In this document: positions 33,809 through 42,658 of the stretch, one piece after another
How the letters are laid out: each line of letters starts with the position of its first letter
How positions within the stretch are numbered: position 1 is the stretch's first letter
NCBI GenBank assembly: GCA_963757335.1
Contig: CAVWRJ010000021.1
Coordinates: forward strand, 372,001 to 436,000
Direction of reading: 5' to 3'
Length of the DNA: 64,000 bases
Origin: DASQPA01 sp963757335
GTDB taxonomy: Bacteria > Acidobacteriota > Thermoanaerobaculia > Multivoradales > UBA5704
Program-made: the position numbers and the translations under genes
Notes under the pieces: generated by a model
Told to the model about the DNA's origin: nothing
Seen by the model: the letters and a program-made list of their open reading frames with translations, nothing else
Database searches by the model: none

Positions 33809-34798
33809 ATGGGTATTCTGGGGAAGTCGGTCGATATCACCCGTTGCAACGTGGCGGTGCCCGCCGAGGGGCCGGACTTCGACGCGGTAGCGTTCCACGC
33901 CATCGAGCCGGGGTCGGAGGTGCGCGAGCGGATGGGGGTCGTCGCCTTCGAGCTCGACTCCCCTTACCTCGTGGGCACCGGGCGTTGGGCCTTCAGGGTG
34001 CGGGTCGACCGCCGGCGGCCGGACCCCACCGCCGTCCGCGAGCGGGTGCGGGAGCTGGTCAAGACCGAGATCGAGCAGGGCGGCGCTCCCTATGTCGGAC
34101 CCAAGAAGCGCAAGGAGCTCAAAGCTCTGGCCGAGCAGGAGCTCCTGGTCGGCCAGCGGCCGAGCACGCGTCTGGTCGAGTGCGTGATCGACGGCTCCCT
34201 CCTCTATATCGGGAGCACCGCCAAGACCCAGCTCGGGACGGTTCTCACCCTCTTGCGCCAGGCGGAGGTCGCCTCCGACTGGAAGGCCCCCTGGCTCGAC
34301 GAGGCGCCCGAGGCCGACGAGTCGAGCGACATCGTGGTGCCCAAGGAGCCCGGGCAGTCGGTGCTCGGCTGCCGGTTCCTGAAGACTCTGCTCGACGATC
34401 CCGAGGTGCTGATCGAGCCGGAGACCGGGAGCGTCCGCCTGGCCACCCGGGAGGCGCGGGTGACCCTCGCCGGGGCGGTTCTCAACGACCTCCACCGCTA
34501 CGTCGACGAAGGGGCGGAGATCCTCTCGGCCAAGATTCTCCTCGGGGCGGTGCCGATGCGCTTCGACGCCCTCTCCTACCGGATCTCGGGTCTCAAGCTG
34601 GAGGCGGTCAAGGACGAGCACTGGACGATCGAGCTCGACCGCCGGCTGGAGCAGATCGCCGGGATCTGGGAGCAGCTCGACGCCAAGTACGGAGCGGTCA
34701 AGGAGCGCCTGGGACCGCCCGACGAGCGGCCGCTGCGGGCGGCGGAGCGGCCCGAGCCGGATCAGGCCGAACCGGATCAGGCCGAGCCGGCGAGCTGA
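33809..34798 (+). CDS. rdgC: RdgC-like recombination-associated protein
   Basis: A 329-aa protein with features of RdgC proteins: N-terminal LGKSVDITRCNV, the basic VGPKKRKELKALAEQELL, then STRLVECVIDGSLLYIGSTA and LLRQAEVAS, and the ring-forming C-terminal half. RdgC forms a dimeric ring on double-stranded DNA and modulates RecA. The C-terminal 20 residues are a duplicated PDQAE tail. A very strong ribosome site (AAAGGAGG) and a TAAGAT hexamer at 33772 support expression. It overlaps the convergent PAS-GAF gene tail-to-tail by 22 nt. The match is by overall pattern, so confidence is moderate. Confidence 0.65.
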   Translation: MGILGKSVDITRCNVAVPAEGPDFDAVAFHAIEPGSEVRERMGVVAFELDSPYLVGTGRWAFRVRVDRRRPDPTAVRERVRELVKTEIEQGGAPYVGPKKRKELKALAEQELLVGQRPSTRLVECVIDGSLLYIGSTAKTQLGTVLTLLRQAEVASDWKAPWLDEAPEADESSDIVVPKEPGQSVLGCRFLKTLLDDPEVLIEPETGSVRLATREARVTLAGAVLNDLHRYVDEGAEILSAKILLGAVPMRFDALSYRISGLKLEAVKDEHWTIELDRRLEQIAGIWEQLDAKYGAVKERLGPPDERPLRAAERPEPDQAEPDQAEPAS

Positions 34799-36099
34799 CG
34801 GGCCATCCCCGCGTCGGTCAGCTCGACGGCGAAGACGATGACGCCGATGACCTTGCCTTCCGGGTTCCGGTAGGGGATCTTGTCGGTCCGTACCCAGTGC
34901 TTCTCTCCGCCTGTCCCCACCACGGGCTCGAAGATCCCGAGCTTGGGCTCGCCCGAGCGGATGACCTGGAGGTCGTCCTGGTAGTAGCCCTCCGCCTCGT
35001 CCGGGTAGAGCTCGTAGGTGGAGCGCCCCTCCATCTGCGCCCGGGTGAGCCCCGCCCACTCGGCCGCCAGGCGATTGACCCGCACGATGTTGTTCTTGTC
35101 GTCCTTGTACCAGATGAGGGCGGGGACCGAGTTGAAGATGGTCTCGTGCTCCTCGGTCTTCCGTTCGAGGTCGCGGTGCAGGCGGAAGACCTCCTGCTCG
35201 GCCTGACGACTGCGGACGAACTGGGCGATGTCGTGCCCGATCGCCGTCATCATGAGGAGGAGCGGCTCGTCGGGAGAGAAGCCGCGGTCGGTGAAGAACT
35301 CGAGGACGCCGAAGAGCTCGCCGCCGACCGAGATCGGGAAGCCGAAGCCGCTGGTGAGCCCGGCCAGGGCGGCGGCCGCCCGGCGCGGGAAGTTGTCGTC
35401 CGCGGAAAGCTCCCCGATCACCGCCGCCGTGCGCTCCGCCCACACCCGGCCGGGCAGCCCTTCGCCGCGGGTGAAGGCGAAGCTCGCGGTGGCGGACTGG
35501 AAGCCGGCGAGCTCGGCGCGGCCCGGGCAGACCCAGACGGCGGTCGAGCGCAGCCGGTCCGTTCCGGGTGCGAGCTGCCAGAGGGCCCCCACCCGGCCGC
35601 CCAGGGCGTCGCAGAGCGCCTCCAGAATCCCGGGAGCCGCCTCGTCGAGGCTCCGCGCCTCGTTCAACAGCCGGGTCACGGTGTGCTCGGCGGCGAGCCG
35701 GCGCTCGGCCTGGTTGCGCGCCCGGACGTCGTGCGCTGCCAGGAGGTGGAGGCCGGGGGCGAAGCCGGAGCGGGAGCTCCATTCGAGGTCGAGCGGGGTG
35801 CCGTCCACGGCGCAGAGCGGCAACTCGCCGGAGAAGGCGCCGAGCGACTTCAGGCGCTCGAAGGTGCGGGCGACCGATTCGGCCCGTTCCGGCGCCGCCA
35901 GCTCGCCGAGACGAACCCCGAGCAGCCGTTCACGGGTTCGGCCGAGGAGGCGGCAGAGGCTGGGATTGACGTCGACGCAGCGGCCGAGGTCGTCGAGGAT
36001 CAGCAGGCCGTCCGGCAGCGCCTCGAAGAGGACGCGGTAGCGCTCCTCGTCGAAGTCGGCCGCCTCCGAGGTGGCGAAAGGGTCTCCAGTTTCAGTCAT
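34777..36099 (-). CDS. PAS-GAF-PAS sensor protein without output domain
   Basis: A 440-aa cytoplasmic sensor. The N-terminal PAS (about 20-140: EALPDGLLILDDLGRCVDVN), GAF (about 150-300: ARSLDEAAPGILEALCDALG, GEGLPGRVWAERTAAVIGEL) and second PAS (about 320-430: IFNSVPALIWYKDDKNNIVR, GEKHWVRTDKIPYRNPEGKV) are visible. There is no histidine-kinase, GGDEF or other output domain, so it must act through a partner. The two hybrid kinases upstream on the same strand (92 nt gap) are candidates. The last 22 nt overlap the end of the RdgC-like gene on the other strand. Confidence 0.85.
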   Translation of the reverse strand: MTETGDPFATSEAADFDEERYRVLFEALPDGLLILDDLGRCVDVNPSLCRLLGRTRERLLGVRLGELAAPERAESVARTFERLKSLGAFSGELPLCAVDGTPLDLEWSSRSGFAPGLHLLAAHDVRARNQAERRLAAEHTVTRLLNEARSLDEAAPGILEALCDALGGRVGALWQLAPGTDRLRSTAVWVCPGRAELAGFQSATASFAFTRGEGLPGRVWAERTAAVIGELSADDNFPRRAAAALAGLTSGFGFPISVGGELFGVLEFFTDRGFSPDEPLLLMMTAIGHDIAQFVRSRQAEQEVFRLHRDLERKTEEHETIFNSVPALIWYKDDKNNIVRVNRLAAEWAGLTRAQMEGRSTYELYPDEAEGYYQDDLQVIRSGEPKLGIFEPVVGTGGEKHWVRTDKIPYRNPEGKVIGVIVFAVELTDAGMARQLAGSA

Positions 36100-36191
36100 C
36101 CGAGGCTCTCTTGAAAGCCACAGCGCGCCCGCTCGTCCTGCAATCCGGTGGGGGAGAGTGTATCCCGCTCCCGGCTCTCCAGGGAAGCCGC

Positions 36192-38849
36192 TCAGGCGCC
36201 CGGCCGGGGCTTCGCCGCGGCGCGGATGGCCGCTTCGAGCACCCGGATGCCGACCGGCTTGGTCAGATGGCGGTCGAATCCCGCCTCCCGGCTCTGCTGG
36301 ATGTCCTCCTCCATGCCATAGCCGGAAAGGGCGATCCCCGGCAGGCCATAGCGGCGTTTCAGCTCGCGCATGAGATCGTTCCCGTGCCCGTCGGGGAGCC
36401 CCAGGTCGCTCACCACGAGGTCGATGCCGGAGCCATTCCCGGACTCCTGGGCGGCCGCTGCCAGGGCGAGCCCCTGGCCGACGCTGGCCGCCGTCGTCAC
36501 CCGGTGGCCGGTGGCGCGCAGCAGCTCCGCCATGGCGAGAGCGGTGTCCAGGTGGTCCTCGACGAGAAGAATGTGGAGGGGAGTCAGGGCGGTCTCCCCC
36601 GGGGCAGCCACGGGGGAGATCTCCGCCGTCCCCACCCCGGCCGGGAGCTCGACGGTAAAAAGCGCTCCGCGGCCGGGACCGTCGCTCGCCGCCAGAAGGG
36701 TGCCGCCGTGCAGCTCGACGATCGCCTTACTGATGGCGAGCCCGAGGCCGAGGCCGCCGAAGCGGCGGGTGATCGTGCGCTCCCCCTGCTCGAAGCTGTC
36801 GAAGATGCGCGGCAGCACCTCCGGCGCGATGCCGATCCCGGTGTCGGCGACCTCCACGGCCAGGCGGTCGGAGCCGAGGCTCCGCGAACGCAGGGTGAGG
36901 GTACCGCCGTCGGGGGTGAACTTGATGGCGTTGTGGAGCAGGTTCAAGAACACCTGGGCGAGGCGCGGCCCGTCCCCCCAGAGGCGCGGGCCGGGAACGG
37001 CGAGGTCGAGGGTGACCCGGAATCGCCCGAGGTCCGGACCGCAGGTCTCGATCGCCTGGCCGATCACCTGGCCGAGATCGACGACCTCGCGGCGCAGCTC
37101 GAGCTTGCCGCGGGTGATCCGGGTGAGGTCCAGAAGGTCGTCGATCAGCCGCGCCTCGAGCTCGACGTTGCGCCGGACCCGGGCGAGCTCGGCGCGGAGC
37201 GGCTCGGCGAGCCCCTCCTCCCGCTCCAGCCGGGAGACCACGGCGAGGACCGGGGTCAAGGGGGTCCGCAGCTCGTGCGAGAGGGTGGCTAAGAACCGGT
37301 CCTTCGCCTGGTTGGCGGCCTCGGCGATCTCCTTGGCCTGGCGCAGCTCGTCCTCGGCGCGCTTCAGGGCGTCGACGTCGGTCGCGGTCCCGAACCAGAG
37401 CAGGGGCCGCCCGGCGGCGTCCTTCTGGGGGACCACCCGGGCGATGTGCCAGCGCCAGGCGCCGTCGTGGCGCCTAAGGCGGTACTCGAACTCGTAGGGC
37501 TCGGCCCGCGCCATCCCGGTCGAGCGCGCCGCGACCAGGGTGCCCCGGTCGTCCGGATGGACGAAGTCGAGCCAACGTTCGCCCGCGTACTCCTCCGCCG
37601 TACCCTGGAAGTACTCCTGCCAGCGCTGGTTGTAGTGCACGGTGTGCCCGTCCGCGTCGTTGATCCAGAGCAGCTGCAAAACGGCGTCCGAGAGGGTGCG
37701 ATAGCGCTCCTCGCTGTCGCGGAGCGCCCCCTCCGCCGAGCGGAAAAGGCTCGCCAGCTCCGCCGCCCGGCGTTCCTCCTGGAAGGCCCTGGCATGGGCG
37801 AGCGCCGTCGCCAACTGGCCGGCGACGAGGTCGAGGAAGGCCCGGTAGGGTTCGTCGAGCGCCCGCCTGGGGCTCAAGGCGGCCACCAGGAGCGCCGAAG
37901 GCAGCGCCTGGCCAGGGAGGGTCACCGGGAGCACCAGGGCGGAGTGCGGCGGCACCGGCCAGGCCCCCGTGGGAAGGGCGCCGAAGGTACCGGCGAGGTC
38001 CTCTACCAGCTCGGCGCACCCGCTCGCCGCCACCCGGGCGAGCGGCCAGGAGGGCGCCGCGCCGGCCTCGCCCAGATGGCCCAGATGGCCCAGATCGTCC
38101 AGATCGTCCAGATCGACGCTCCGCGGGCTCGCCAGAGTCTGCGGCTCGATCCCCGCGAACCCGGCGAGGGTGGCGAGGCGCCGCGGCTCGTCGAGCAGGT
38201 AGAGGAGGGCGAAGGGGAGGTCGTGGGGATTGTTCGCCAGGACCTCGCTCGCCAGCCGGCAGGCCTCCTCGGCCCGCGCCGTGACGACGCTCCGGGCGGC
38301 CAGATCGCGGAGCGTCCGCAGGCGGCGCTCGGCGAGGACACGCTGGGTCGTTTCAGTGCAGACGACGAGGGTGCCGCCCACCCGCCCGGTCTCGTCGCGG
38401 ATGGGGCTGTACCCATAGGTGAAGTAGATCTCTTCCAGGTAGCCGTTGCGGTCGAAGGGGACCAGCTGGTCCTCGTGCCAGGTCTCCTGGCCGTTCGTCA
38501 TCACCCCCGCGATCTGCGGCCCGATGATCGGCCAGATCTCCGTCCAGCATTCCTCCCCACGCTGGCCGAGCGCCCTGGGGTGCATCTGGTTGCCGAGAGT
38601 GGGACGGTAGCCGTCGTTGTAGAACTGCACCAGATCGGCTCCCCACCAGAGGAACATGGGATGGCGCGAGCTGAGCAGGATGCTGACCGCCGTGCGCAGG
38701 CTCTGCGGCCAGTCGGCAACCGGTCCGAGGGGTGTTTCCGACCAGGCGAAGGCGCGGACGCGCGCCCCCATCTCGCCGCCTCCGGAAAGGCAGTCGAGAG
38801 AATCCTGTCCGGTCGCTCTGGTGAACCGTCCCGGCTGGCTGCTGCTCAC
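36192..38849 (-). CDS. Hybrid histidine kinase (PAS/GAF, HisKA, HATPase, REC)
   Basis: An 885-aa cytoplasmic hybrid kinase. The N-terminal PAS-like fold (FAWSETPLGPVADWPQSLRT) has the opening common in PAS-PAC kinases, then a GAF-like region (about 160-340) and another PAS (about 370-490, LLWINDADGHTVHYNQRWQE). HisKA has phosphorylatable His525 in TLSHELRTPLTPVL; HATPase shows NLLHNAIKFTPDGG and GGLGLGLAISK. The REC domain has Asp815 in VVSDLGLPDG and a conserved Lys in HLTKPV. GTG start with AAGGAG upstream. Its C-terminal half closely matches the next gene, implying a tandem duplication. No partner response regulator is adjacent. Confidence 0.92.
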   Translation of the reverse strand: MSSSQPGRFTRATGQDSLDCLSGGGEMGARVRAFAWSETPLGPVADWPQSLRTAVSILLSSRHPMFLWWGADLVQFYNDGYRPTLGNQMHPRALGQRGEECWTEIWPIIGPQIAGVMTNGQETWHEDQLVPFDRNGYLEEIYFTYGYSPIRDETGRVGGTLVVCTETTQRVLAERRLRTLRDLAARSVVTARAEEACRLASEVLANNPHDLPFALLYLLDEPRRLATLAGFAGIEPQTLASPRSVDLDDLDDLGHLGHLGEAGAAPSWPLARVAASGCAELVEDLAGTFGALPTGAWPVPPHSALVLPVTLPGQALPSALLVAALSPRRALDEPYRAFLDLVAGQLATALAHARAFQEERRAAELASLFRSAEGALRDSEERYRTLSDAVLQLLWINDADGHTVHYNQRWQEYFQGTAEEYAGERWLDFVHPDDRGTLVAARSTGMARAEPYEFEYRLRRHDGAWRWHIARVVPQKDAAGRPLLWFGTATDVDALKRAEDELRQAKEIAEAANQAKDRFLATLSHELRTPLTPVLAVVSRLEREEGLAEPLRAELARVRRNVELEARLIDDLLDLTRITRGKLELRREVVDLGQVIGQAIETCGPDLGRFRVTLDLAVPGPRLWGDGPRLAQVFLNLLHNAIKFTPDGGTLTLRSRSLGSDRLAVEVADTGIGIAPEVLPRIFDSFEQGERTITRRFGGLGLGLAISKAIVELHGGTLLAASDGPGRGALFTVELPAGVGTAEISPVAAPGETALTPLHILLVEDHLDTALAMAELLRATGHRVTTAASVGQGLALAAAAQESGNGSGIDLVVSDLGLPDGHGNDLMRELKRRYGLPGIALSGYGMEEDIQQSREAGFDRHLTKPVGIRVLEAAIRAAAKPRPGA

Positions 38850-38941
38850 AATCTCCTTCTCCGCGCCCTGCCCACTGGCAGCACGCAGAATCCTCGAAAA
38901 TGTGATGCAAGCTTTGCTCCAGCAGAGCGCTGGGCCGTGGC

Positions 38942-38957
38942 GGGTGAGCGCTCACCC
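38942..38957 (-). terminator. Hairpin overlapping the stop of the second hybrid kinase
   Basis: A perfect 16-bp palindrome GGGTGAGCGCTCACCC includes the stop codon (38954-38952) of the upstream hybrid kinase, before the start of the next kinase gene. It could attenuate read-through. No T-run. Confidence 0.4.
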
Positions 38958-40976
38958 CGCCGTCTGCTGAATGGCGGCGACCAGGGCCTGGAGCTTGACC
39001 GGCTTGGTGAGGTGGAGATCGAAGCCGGCGGCGCGGCTCTTCTGGACGTCCTCCTCCATGCCGTAGCCGGAGAGGGCGATGCCCCGGAGGCCGTAGCGGG
39101 AGGCGAGCTCGCGCATGAGGTCGAGCCCGCTGCCGTCGGGCAGGCCGAGGTCGCTCACCACGACGTCGATCCTCTTGCCGCCCTCGCCGCCGCTCCCGCC
39201 CTCGCCCCCGCCGATACCGTTGCCCGGCTCGGCTGCGGCGGCGGTCGCCAGCCCCTCGCCGACGCTCCCCGCGACGCTCACCCGGTGGCCGAGACCGGAG
39301 AGGAGCTCGGCGAGCGCCGCGGCGGTATCGGCGTGGTCCTCGACGAGGAGGATATGGAGGGGGCGCTCCTCCCGGGGCGGGAGCGGGGCGAGGTCGGCGA
39401 GCGAGCGCTCCGCGGTCGAGGCCGGCAGTTGGCCGACCGGCAGGCGGACGGTGAACGTCGCCCCGCGGTCCCGGCCGCGGCTCTCCGCGGTCAGCTCGCC
39501 GCCGTGCATCTCGACGATGGCCTTGCTCACCGCGAGCCCCAGGCCGAGGCCACCGAAGCGGCGGGTGATTGTGCGCTCCCCCTGCTCGAAGCCGTCGAAG
39601 ATGCGGGGCAGCACCTCGGGCTCGATGCCGATCCCGCTGTCCTCGACCTGGACGGCGAGGTACCGCTCCGGGGCGCTCGGCTCGACTGTCGAGCGGACGT
39701 CGATCCGGCCGCCCTCGGGGGTGAACTTGATGGCGTTGTTGAGCAGGTTCCAGAACACCTGGGTGAGCCGGGGGGCATCGGCCCACAGCCGATGGTCGCC
39801 GGCGGCGAGGCCGGTGGTCACGGCGAGCCGGCCGGAGGTGACCTCCTCCGTACAGCAGGTGAGCAGGGCATGGTCGAGGATCTCGGCGAGGTCGACGACC
39901 TCTCGGTGCAGCTCGAGCTTGCCGCGGGCGATGCGGGTGAGGTCGAGCAGGTCGTCGATCAGCCGCGCTTCGAGCTCGACGTTGCGCCGCACCCGGCTCA
40001 AGGCTTCGCGGACGTCGGCGGGGAGGCGGTCGTCGTCTTCGAGCGAGGAGGTGATGGCGAGCACCGGAGTCAAAGGGGTCCGCAACTCGTGCGAGAGGGT
40101 GGCGAGGAAGTGGTCCTTGGCGGCGTTGGCCGCCTCGGCCCGGGTGTTGGCGGACCGGAGCTCCTCGTTGCGCTCGCGGAGAGTAATCTCGGCATTCTTC
40201 TGGTCGGTGATGTCCTCGGCGATGCCGACCAGGCGGTCGGGCGCCGGCGGCTCGCTGCTCAACGGTTGGACGGGGAAGACCCGATCGCGGATCCAGCGCA
40301 CCTCGCCGTCGGGACGCAGGATGCGGAACTCGATGTCGAAGTCGCCGGAGCGCGCGCGAGAGAGCTCCCCCTCGACCCGCGGACGGTCCTCGGGATGGAT
40401 GGAGTACAGCCAGGCCTGGGAGTCGCGGTAGAGCTCGGCCGGAGGGCGGCCCCAGATCCGCTCGTAGGCCGGGCTGACGTAGAGGGTCTTCCCGGGCGGC
40501 GACTGGGTGAACCCCTCGACGAGGAAAAAGACGGAGCCGATCGCCTCGGCGAGCTGGCGGAAACGCGCCTCGCTCTCGGCGAGCGCGCGCTCGGCCCACT
40601 TGCGGCGGGTGATGTCGCGGGCGATCTTGGCGGCGCCGACCACCCGGCCCTCGGCGTCCCTGATCGGCGATACCGAGAGGGAGACCTGCAGCCGCCGGCC
40701 GTCCTTCGCGATCCGCTCGGTCTCGAAGTGGTCGAGCCGCTCGCCGCGGCGGACGGCGGAGAGGATCGACGGCATCTCGTTCGGCCGTTCGGGAGGTACG
40801 AGGAGGGAGATGGGCCGACCCACCGCCTCCTCTGCGGTGTAGCCGAAGAGCCGCTCGGCGGCACGGTTCCAGGTCAGGATGATGCCGTCGAGCGACTTGC
40901 CGACGATGGCGTCGTCCGAGGACTCGACAATGGCGGCGAGGAAAGCCTGGGCCTGCTCGACGGAGAAGTCGTTCAA
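38952..40976 (-). CDS. Hybrid histidine kinase (PAS-PAS-HisKA-HATPase-REC)
   Basis: A 674-aa cytoplasmic kinase. Two PAS domains (about 10-130: AIVESSDDAIVGKSLDGIIL; about 140-270: FRQLAEAIGSVFFLVEGFTQ), HisKA with His296 in LSHELRTPLTPVL, HATPase (NLLNNAIKFTPEGG, GGLGLGLAVSK) and REC with Asp609 in VVSDLGLPDG and HLTKPV. The HisKA-to-REC part is nearly collinear with the neighbouring kinase. The two differ in their sensory N-termini, so they likely arose by duplication and domain swap. TTG start with GGAG upstream. A 12-bp tandem array lies in its promoter region. Confidence 0.92.
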   Translation of the reverse strand: MNDFSVEQAQAFLAAIVESSDDAIVGKSLDGIILTWNRAAERLFGYTAEEAVGRPISLLVPPERPNEMPSILSAVRRGERLDHFETERIAKDGRRLQVSLSVSPIRDAEGRVVGAAKIARDITRRKWAERALAESEARFRQLAEAIGSVFFLVEGFTQSPPGKTLYVSPAYERIWGRPPAELYRDSQAWLYSIHPEDRPRVEGELSRARSGDFDIEFRILRPDGEVRWIRDRVFPVQPLSSEPPAPDRLVGIAEDITDQKNAEITLRERNEELRSANTRAEAANAAKDHFLATLSHELRTPLTPVLAITSSLEDDDRLPADVREALSRVRRNVELEARLIDDLLDLTRIARGKLELHREVVDLAEILDHALLTCCTEEVTSGRLAVTTGLAAGDHRLWADAPRLTQVFWNLLNNAIKFTPEGGRIDVRSTVEPSAPERYLAVQVEDSGIGIEPEVLPRIFDGFEQGERTITRRFGGLGLGLAVSKAIVEMHGGELTAESRGRDRGATFTVRLPVGQLPASTAERSLADLAPLPPREERPLHILLVEDHADTAAALAELLSGLGHRVSVAGSVGEGLATAAAAEPGNGIGGGEGGSGGEGGKRIDVVVSDLGLPDGSGLDLMRELASRYGLRGIALSGYGMEEDVQKSRAAGFDLHLTKPVKLQALVAAIQQTAG

Positions 40977-41005
40977 GAGATATCTCTCCGGTCCGCCTGG
41001 GTATT

Positions 41006-41065
41006 ATGGTACCAGCGATGGTACCAGCGACGGTATCGGCTAGAGTATCGGCTACGGCTACAGTG
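41006..41065. repeat. 12-bp tandem repeats upstream of a hybrid kinase gene
   Basis: Five consecutive 12-nt units from 41006: ATGGTACCAGCG twice, ACGGTATCGGCT, AGAGTATCGGCT and ACGGCTACAGTG. They lie 30-90 bp before the TTG start of the hybrid kinase at 40976 and just after the stop region of the convergent-facing exported gene. Confidence 0.85.
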
Positions 41066-41132
41066 AGGCGACGACGGCTCCATCAGGACCTAAAATGCCG
41101 CTACGCCCGCGTCTATTCCGGCCTCGCCGCGG

Positions 41133-41927
41133 CTAGGAGCAGGTGCCCGCCGCCCGCTGGCAGGCGCCCTGGGCGAAGTCACAGACGAGGGGGGTCTTGC
41201 CGTCGTCGAAGAGGTCGAGGCAGGCCTCGGCGCTCGCTCCGCCGTCCCAGCCGCACTGGATGGCCTTGCCCTTGCTCCCCGGAACCGGCTCCAGGCGGTA
41301 GGCGTAGAGCCCGCGCACTGCGGTGATCGGGCCGTCGGTCGCCGGCAGGGTCTTGACCGCCGCCGGGTCGCCGGCCGGCCGGATGGCGAAGCGCGCCCCG
41401 GGATCCGGCTTGCTGATCACGCAGAGGTCGACGGTCACCGCCCCTTTCCCGGCCATGGCGGCGAGCTGGTCGAGGAACGAGCCGACCGGGTCGAGAGCGC
41501 GGTCCGCGGTCGCCTTGTCGGCCTGGCCGCCGCTGCCGACCGCGGTCCGGGCGCGGCTGATGACCATCGCCGCGCGGTCGCGGAGAGGGGCGAGCTCGGG
41601 CTCGCCGAGAGCTTTCTGGACGGCCCCCAGGGTACCCGTAAGGAGCTTTCCGACCTCCTCCGTCGAGTAGGCCGGGCTGCCCGTGCCGCTCTCCGCGGCG
41701 GCCAGGGCCTGGCGCTGCGCCTTCCAGTCGGCAGCCGCCTTGGCCAGGGCGGGCGCCGCGGCCACGGCCAGGGCGTTGGGGTCGGCCTCGCTCATGACCT
41801 TGACCCCGCCACCCGGCTTCGGAGCAGGAGGCCGACCGGGCCGCGGCGGCCGCGCCGCCGCCGCCAAGCCAGCGACCGCGAGCGCCACGAAAAAACATAC
41901 CGTCGTCCTACCGTTGCCATGGATCAT
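41133..41927 (-). CDS. Exported hypothetical protein, 264 aa
   Basis: Signal peptide TTVCFFVALAVAGLAAAA, then a Pro-rich start (RPPRPGRPPAPKPGGG) and a helical middle (ALAKAAADWKAQRQALAAAE). The C-terminal domain has paired Cys (VDLCVISKPDPG; IQCGWDGGASAEACLDLF; LVCDFAQGACQ) suggesting disulfides. No family recognised. Ribosome site GAGGAGG about 9 nt before the ATG. The same general layout as other small exported proteins in this window. Confidence 0.65.
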   Translation of the reverse strand: MIHGNGRTTVCFFVALAVAGLAAAARPPRPGRPPAPKPGGGVKVMSEADPNALAVAAAPALAKAAADWKAQRQALAAAESGTGSPAYSTEEVGKLLTGTLGAVQKALGEPELAPLRDRAAMVISRARTAVGSGGQADKATADRALDPVGSFLDQLAAMAGKGAVTVDLCVISKPDPGARFAIRPAGDPAAVKTLPATDGPITAVRGLYAYRLEPVPGSKGKAIQCGWDGGASAEACLDLFDDGKTPLVCDFAQGACQRAAGTCS

Positions 41928-42020
41928 CGGAGGGCCCTCCTCGGAGTGTAAATTTTCGCGGCAGTCTATCAGATCGGGGAGGGGTGGGCCGAGGGGGGTG
42001 AAAGCTCCTGTGGGGCTAGA

Positions 42021-42386
42021 TCAGGGGGCTCTATGGCGAATGCGGAGGAGACCCGGAGAGACGACCGTGAAGGAGTCCGCCATCTCCTCCCAATGGTCGG
42101 CGAGGCAGCTATAAACGATCTCCGCCTTCTTCTGCAGGGAGAGGCCGGAGAGGCGTAGGAGCACGACTCCACCGCGGAGCCGGTTTTGCCGAAAGATCAG
42201 CTCGCCGAAGTCTTTGTCAGCCGTCAGCAAGAGCGCGCCGGTCTGTTCGGCCCGCCCGAGGACGGCGACGTCGTCCAGTCCAGGATTGAGCTCGGCTATA
42301 TAGAGGACGCGGTACCCGGCTTCACGAAGGCGATCCACGATCTGACGATCAACCCCCTCGTCTGCCAGGATCTCATGCGGCCTCAT
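42021..42386 (-). CDS. DUF5615 PIN-like toxin
   Basis: A 121-aa protein with the DUF5615 pattern: DEGVDRQIVDRLREAGYRVL, then DVAVLGRAEQTGALLLTADKDFGELIF (acidic residues of a PIN-like fold). The ATG at 42386 overlaps the end of the DUF433 gene by 14 nt, so the pair is coupled. DUF433-DUF5615 pairs are proposed toxin-antitoxin modules. The C-terminus (SFTVVSPGLLRIRHRAP) is normal length. Confidence 0.85.
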   Translation of the reverse strand: MRPHEILADEGVDRQIVDRLREAGYRVLYIAELNPGLDDVAVLGRAEQTGALLLTADKDFGELIFRQNRLRGGVVLLRLSGLSLQKKAEIVYSCLADHWEEMADSFTVVSPGLLRIRHRAP

Positions 42387-42609
42387 CAGGGAGGGGGTAG
42401 ATGACGTCGGCACGGAGCGCCCGCGCGGCGAAATCGAGGGCTCCCAGGATCGACGCGCGAGTCAGGCGAGGGTGAGCTTCGAGGATCTGCTCAATCGCCT
42501 CGCCGGCGGCGAGCTTCTCGAGGATCAGCTCGACGGTGATTCGGGTGCCGGCCACGACCGGTTTTCCCATCATCACCGCGGGATTCGACTGAATGATCTC
42601 AGTTCTCAT
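42373..42609 (-). CDS. DUF433 antitoxin-like protein
   Basis: A 78-aa protein with the DUF433 signature: NPAVMMGKPVVAGTRITVEL, then ILEAHPRLTRASILGALDFA. It is a winged-helix-like DNA-binding fold thought to act as antitoxin. The start at ATG 42609 has GGGGAG 4 nt upstream. TACAAT at 42635-42630 is a likely -10. It is first in the two-gene operon with the DUF5615 toxin. Confidence 0.88.
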   Translation of the reverse strand: MRTEIIQSNPAVMMGKPVVAGTRITVELILEKLAAGEAIEQILEAHPRLTRASILGALDFAARALRADVIYPLPDEAA

Positions 42610-42658
42610 CGGTCTCCCCATCTGTCTCCATTGTAGCAGTCCCCTGCTGCCCCGACCC

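Noticed and set aside
37446..41066. A 1206-codon open frame antisense to the two hybrid kinases
   Set aside because: It mirrors codon structure of the real genes (GC-rich third positions leave antisense frames open), gives Gly/Arg/Glu-rich text without domains, and has no ribosome site.
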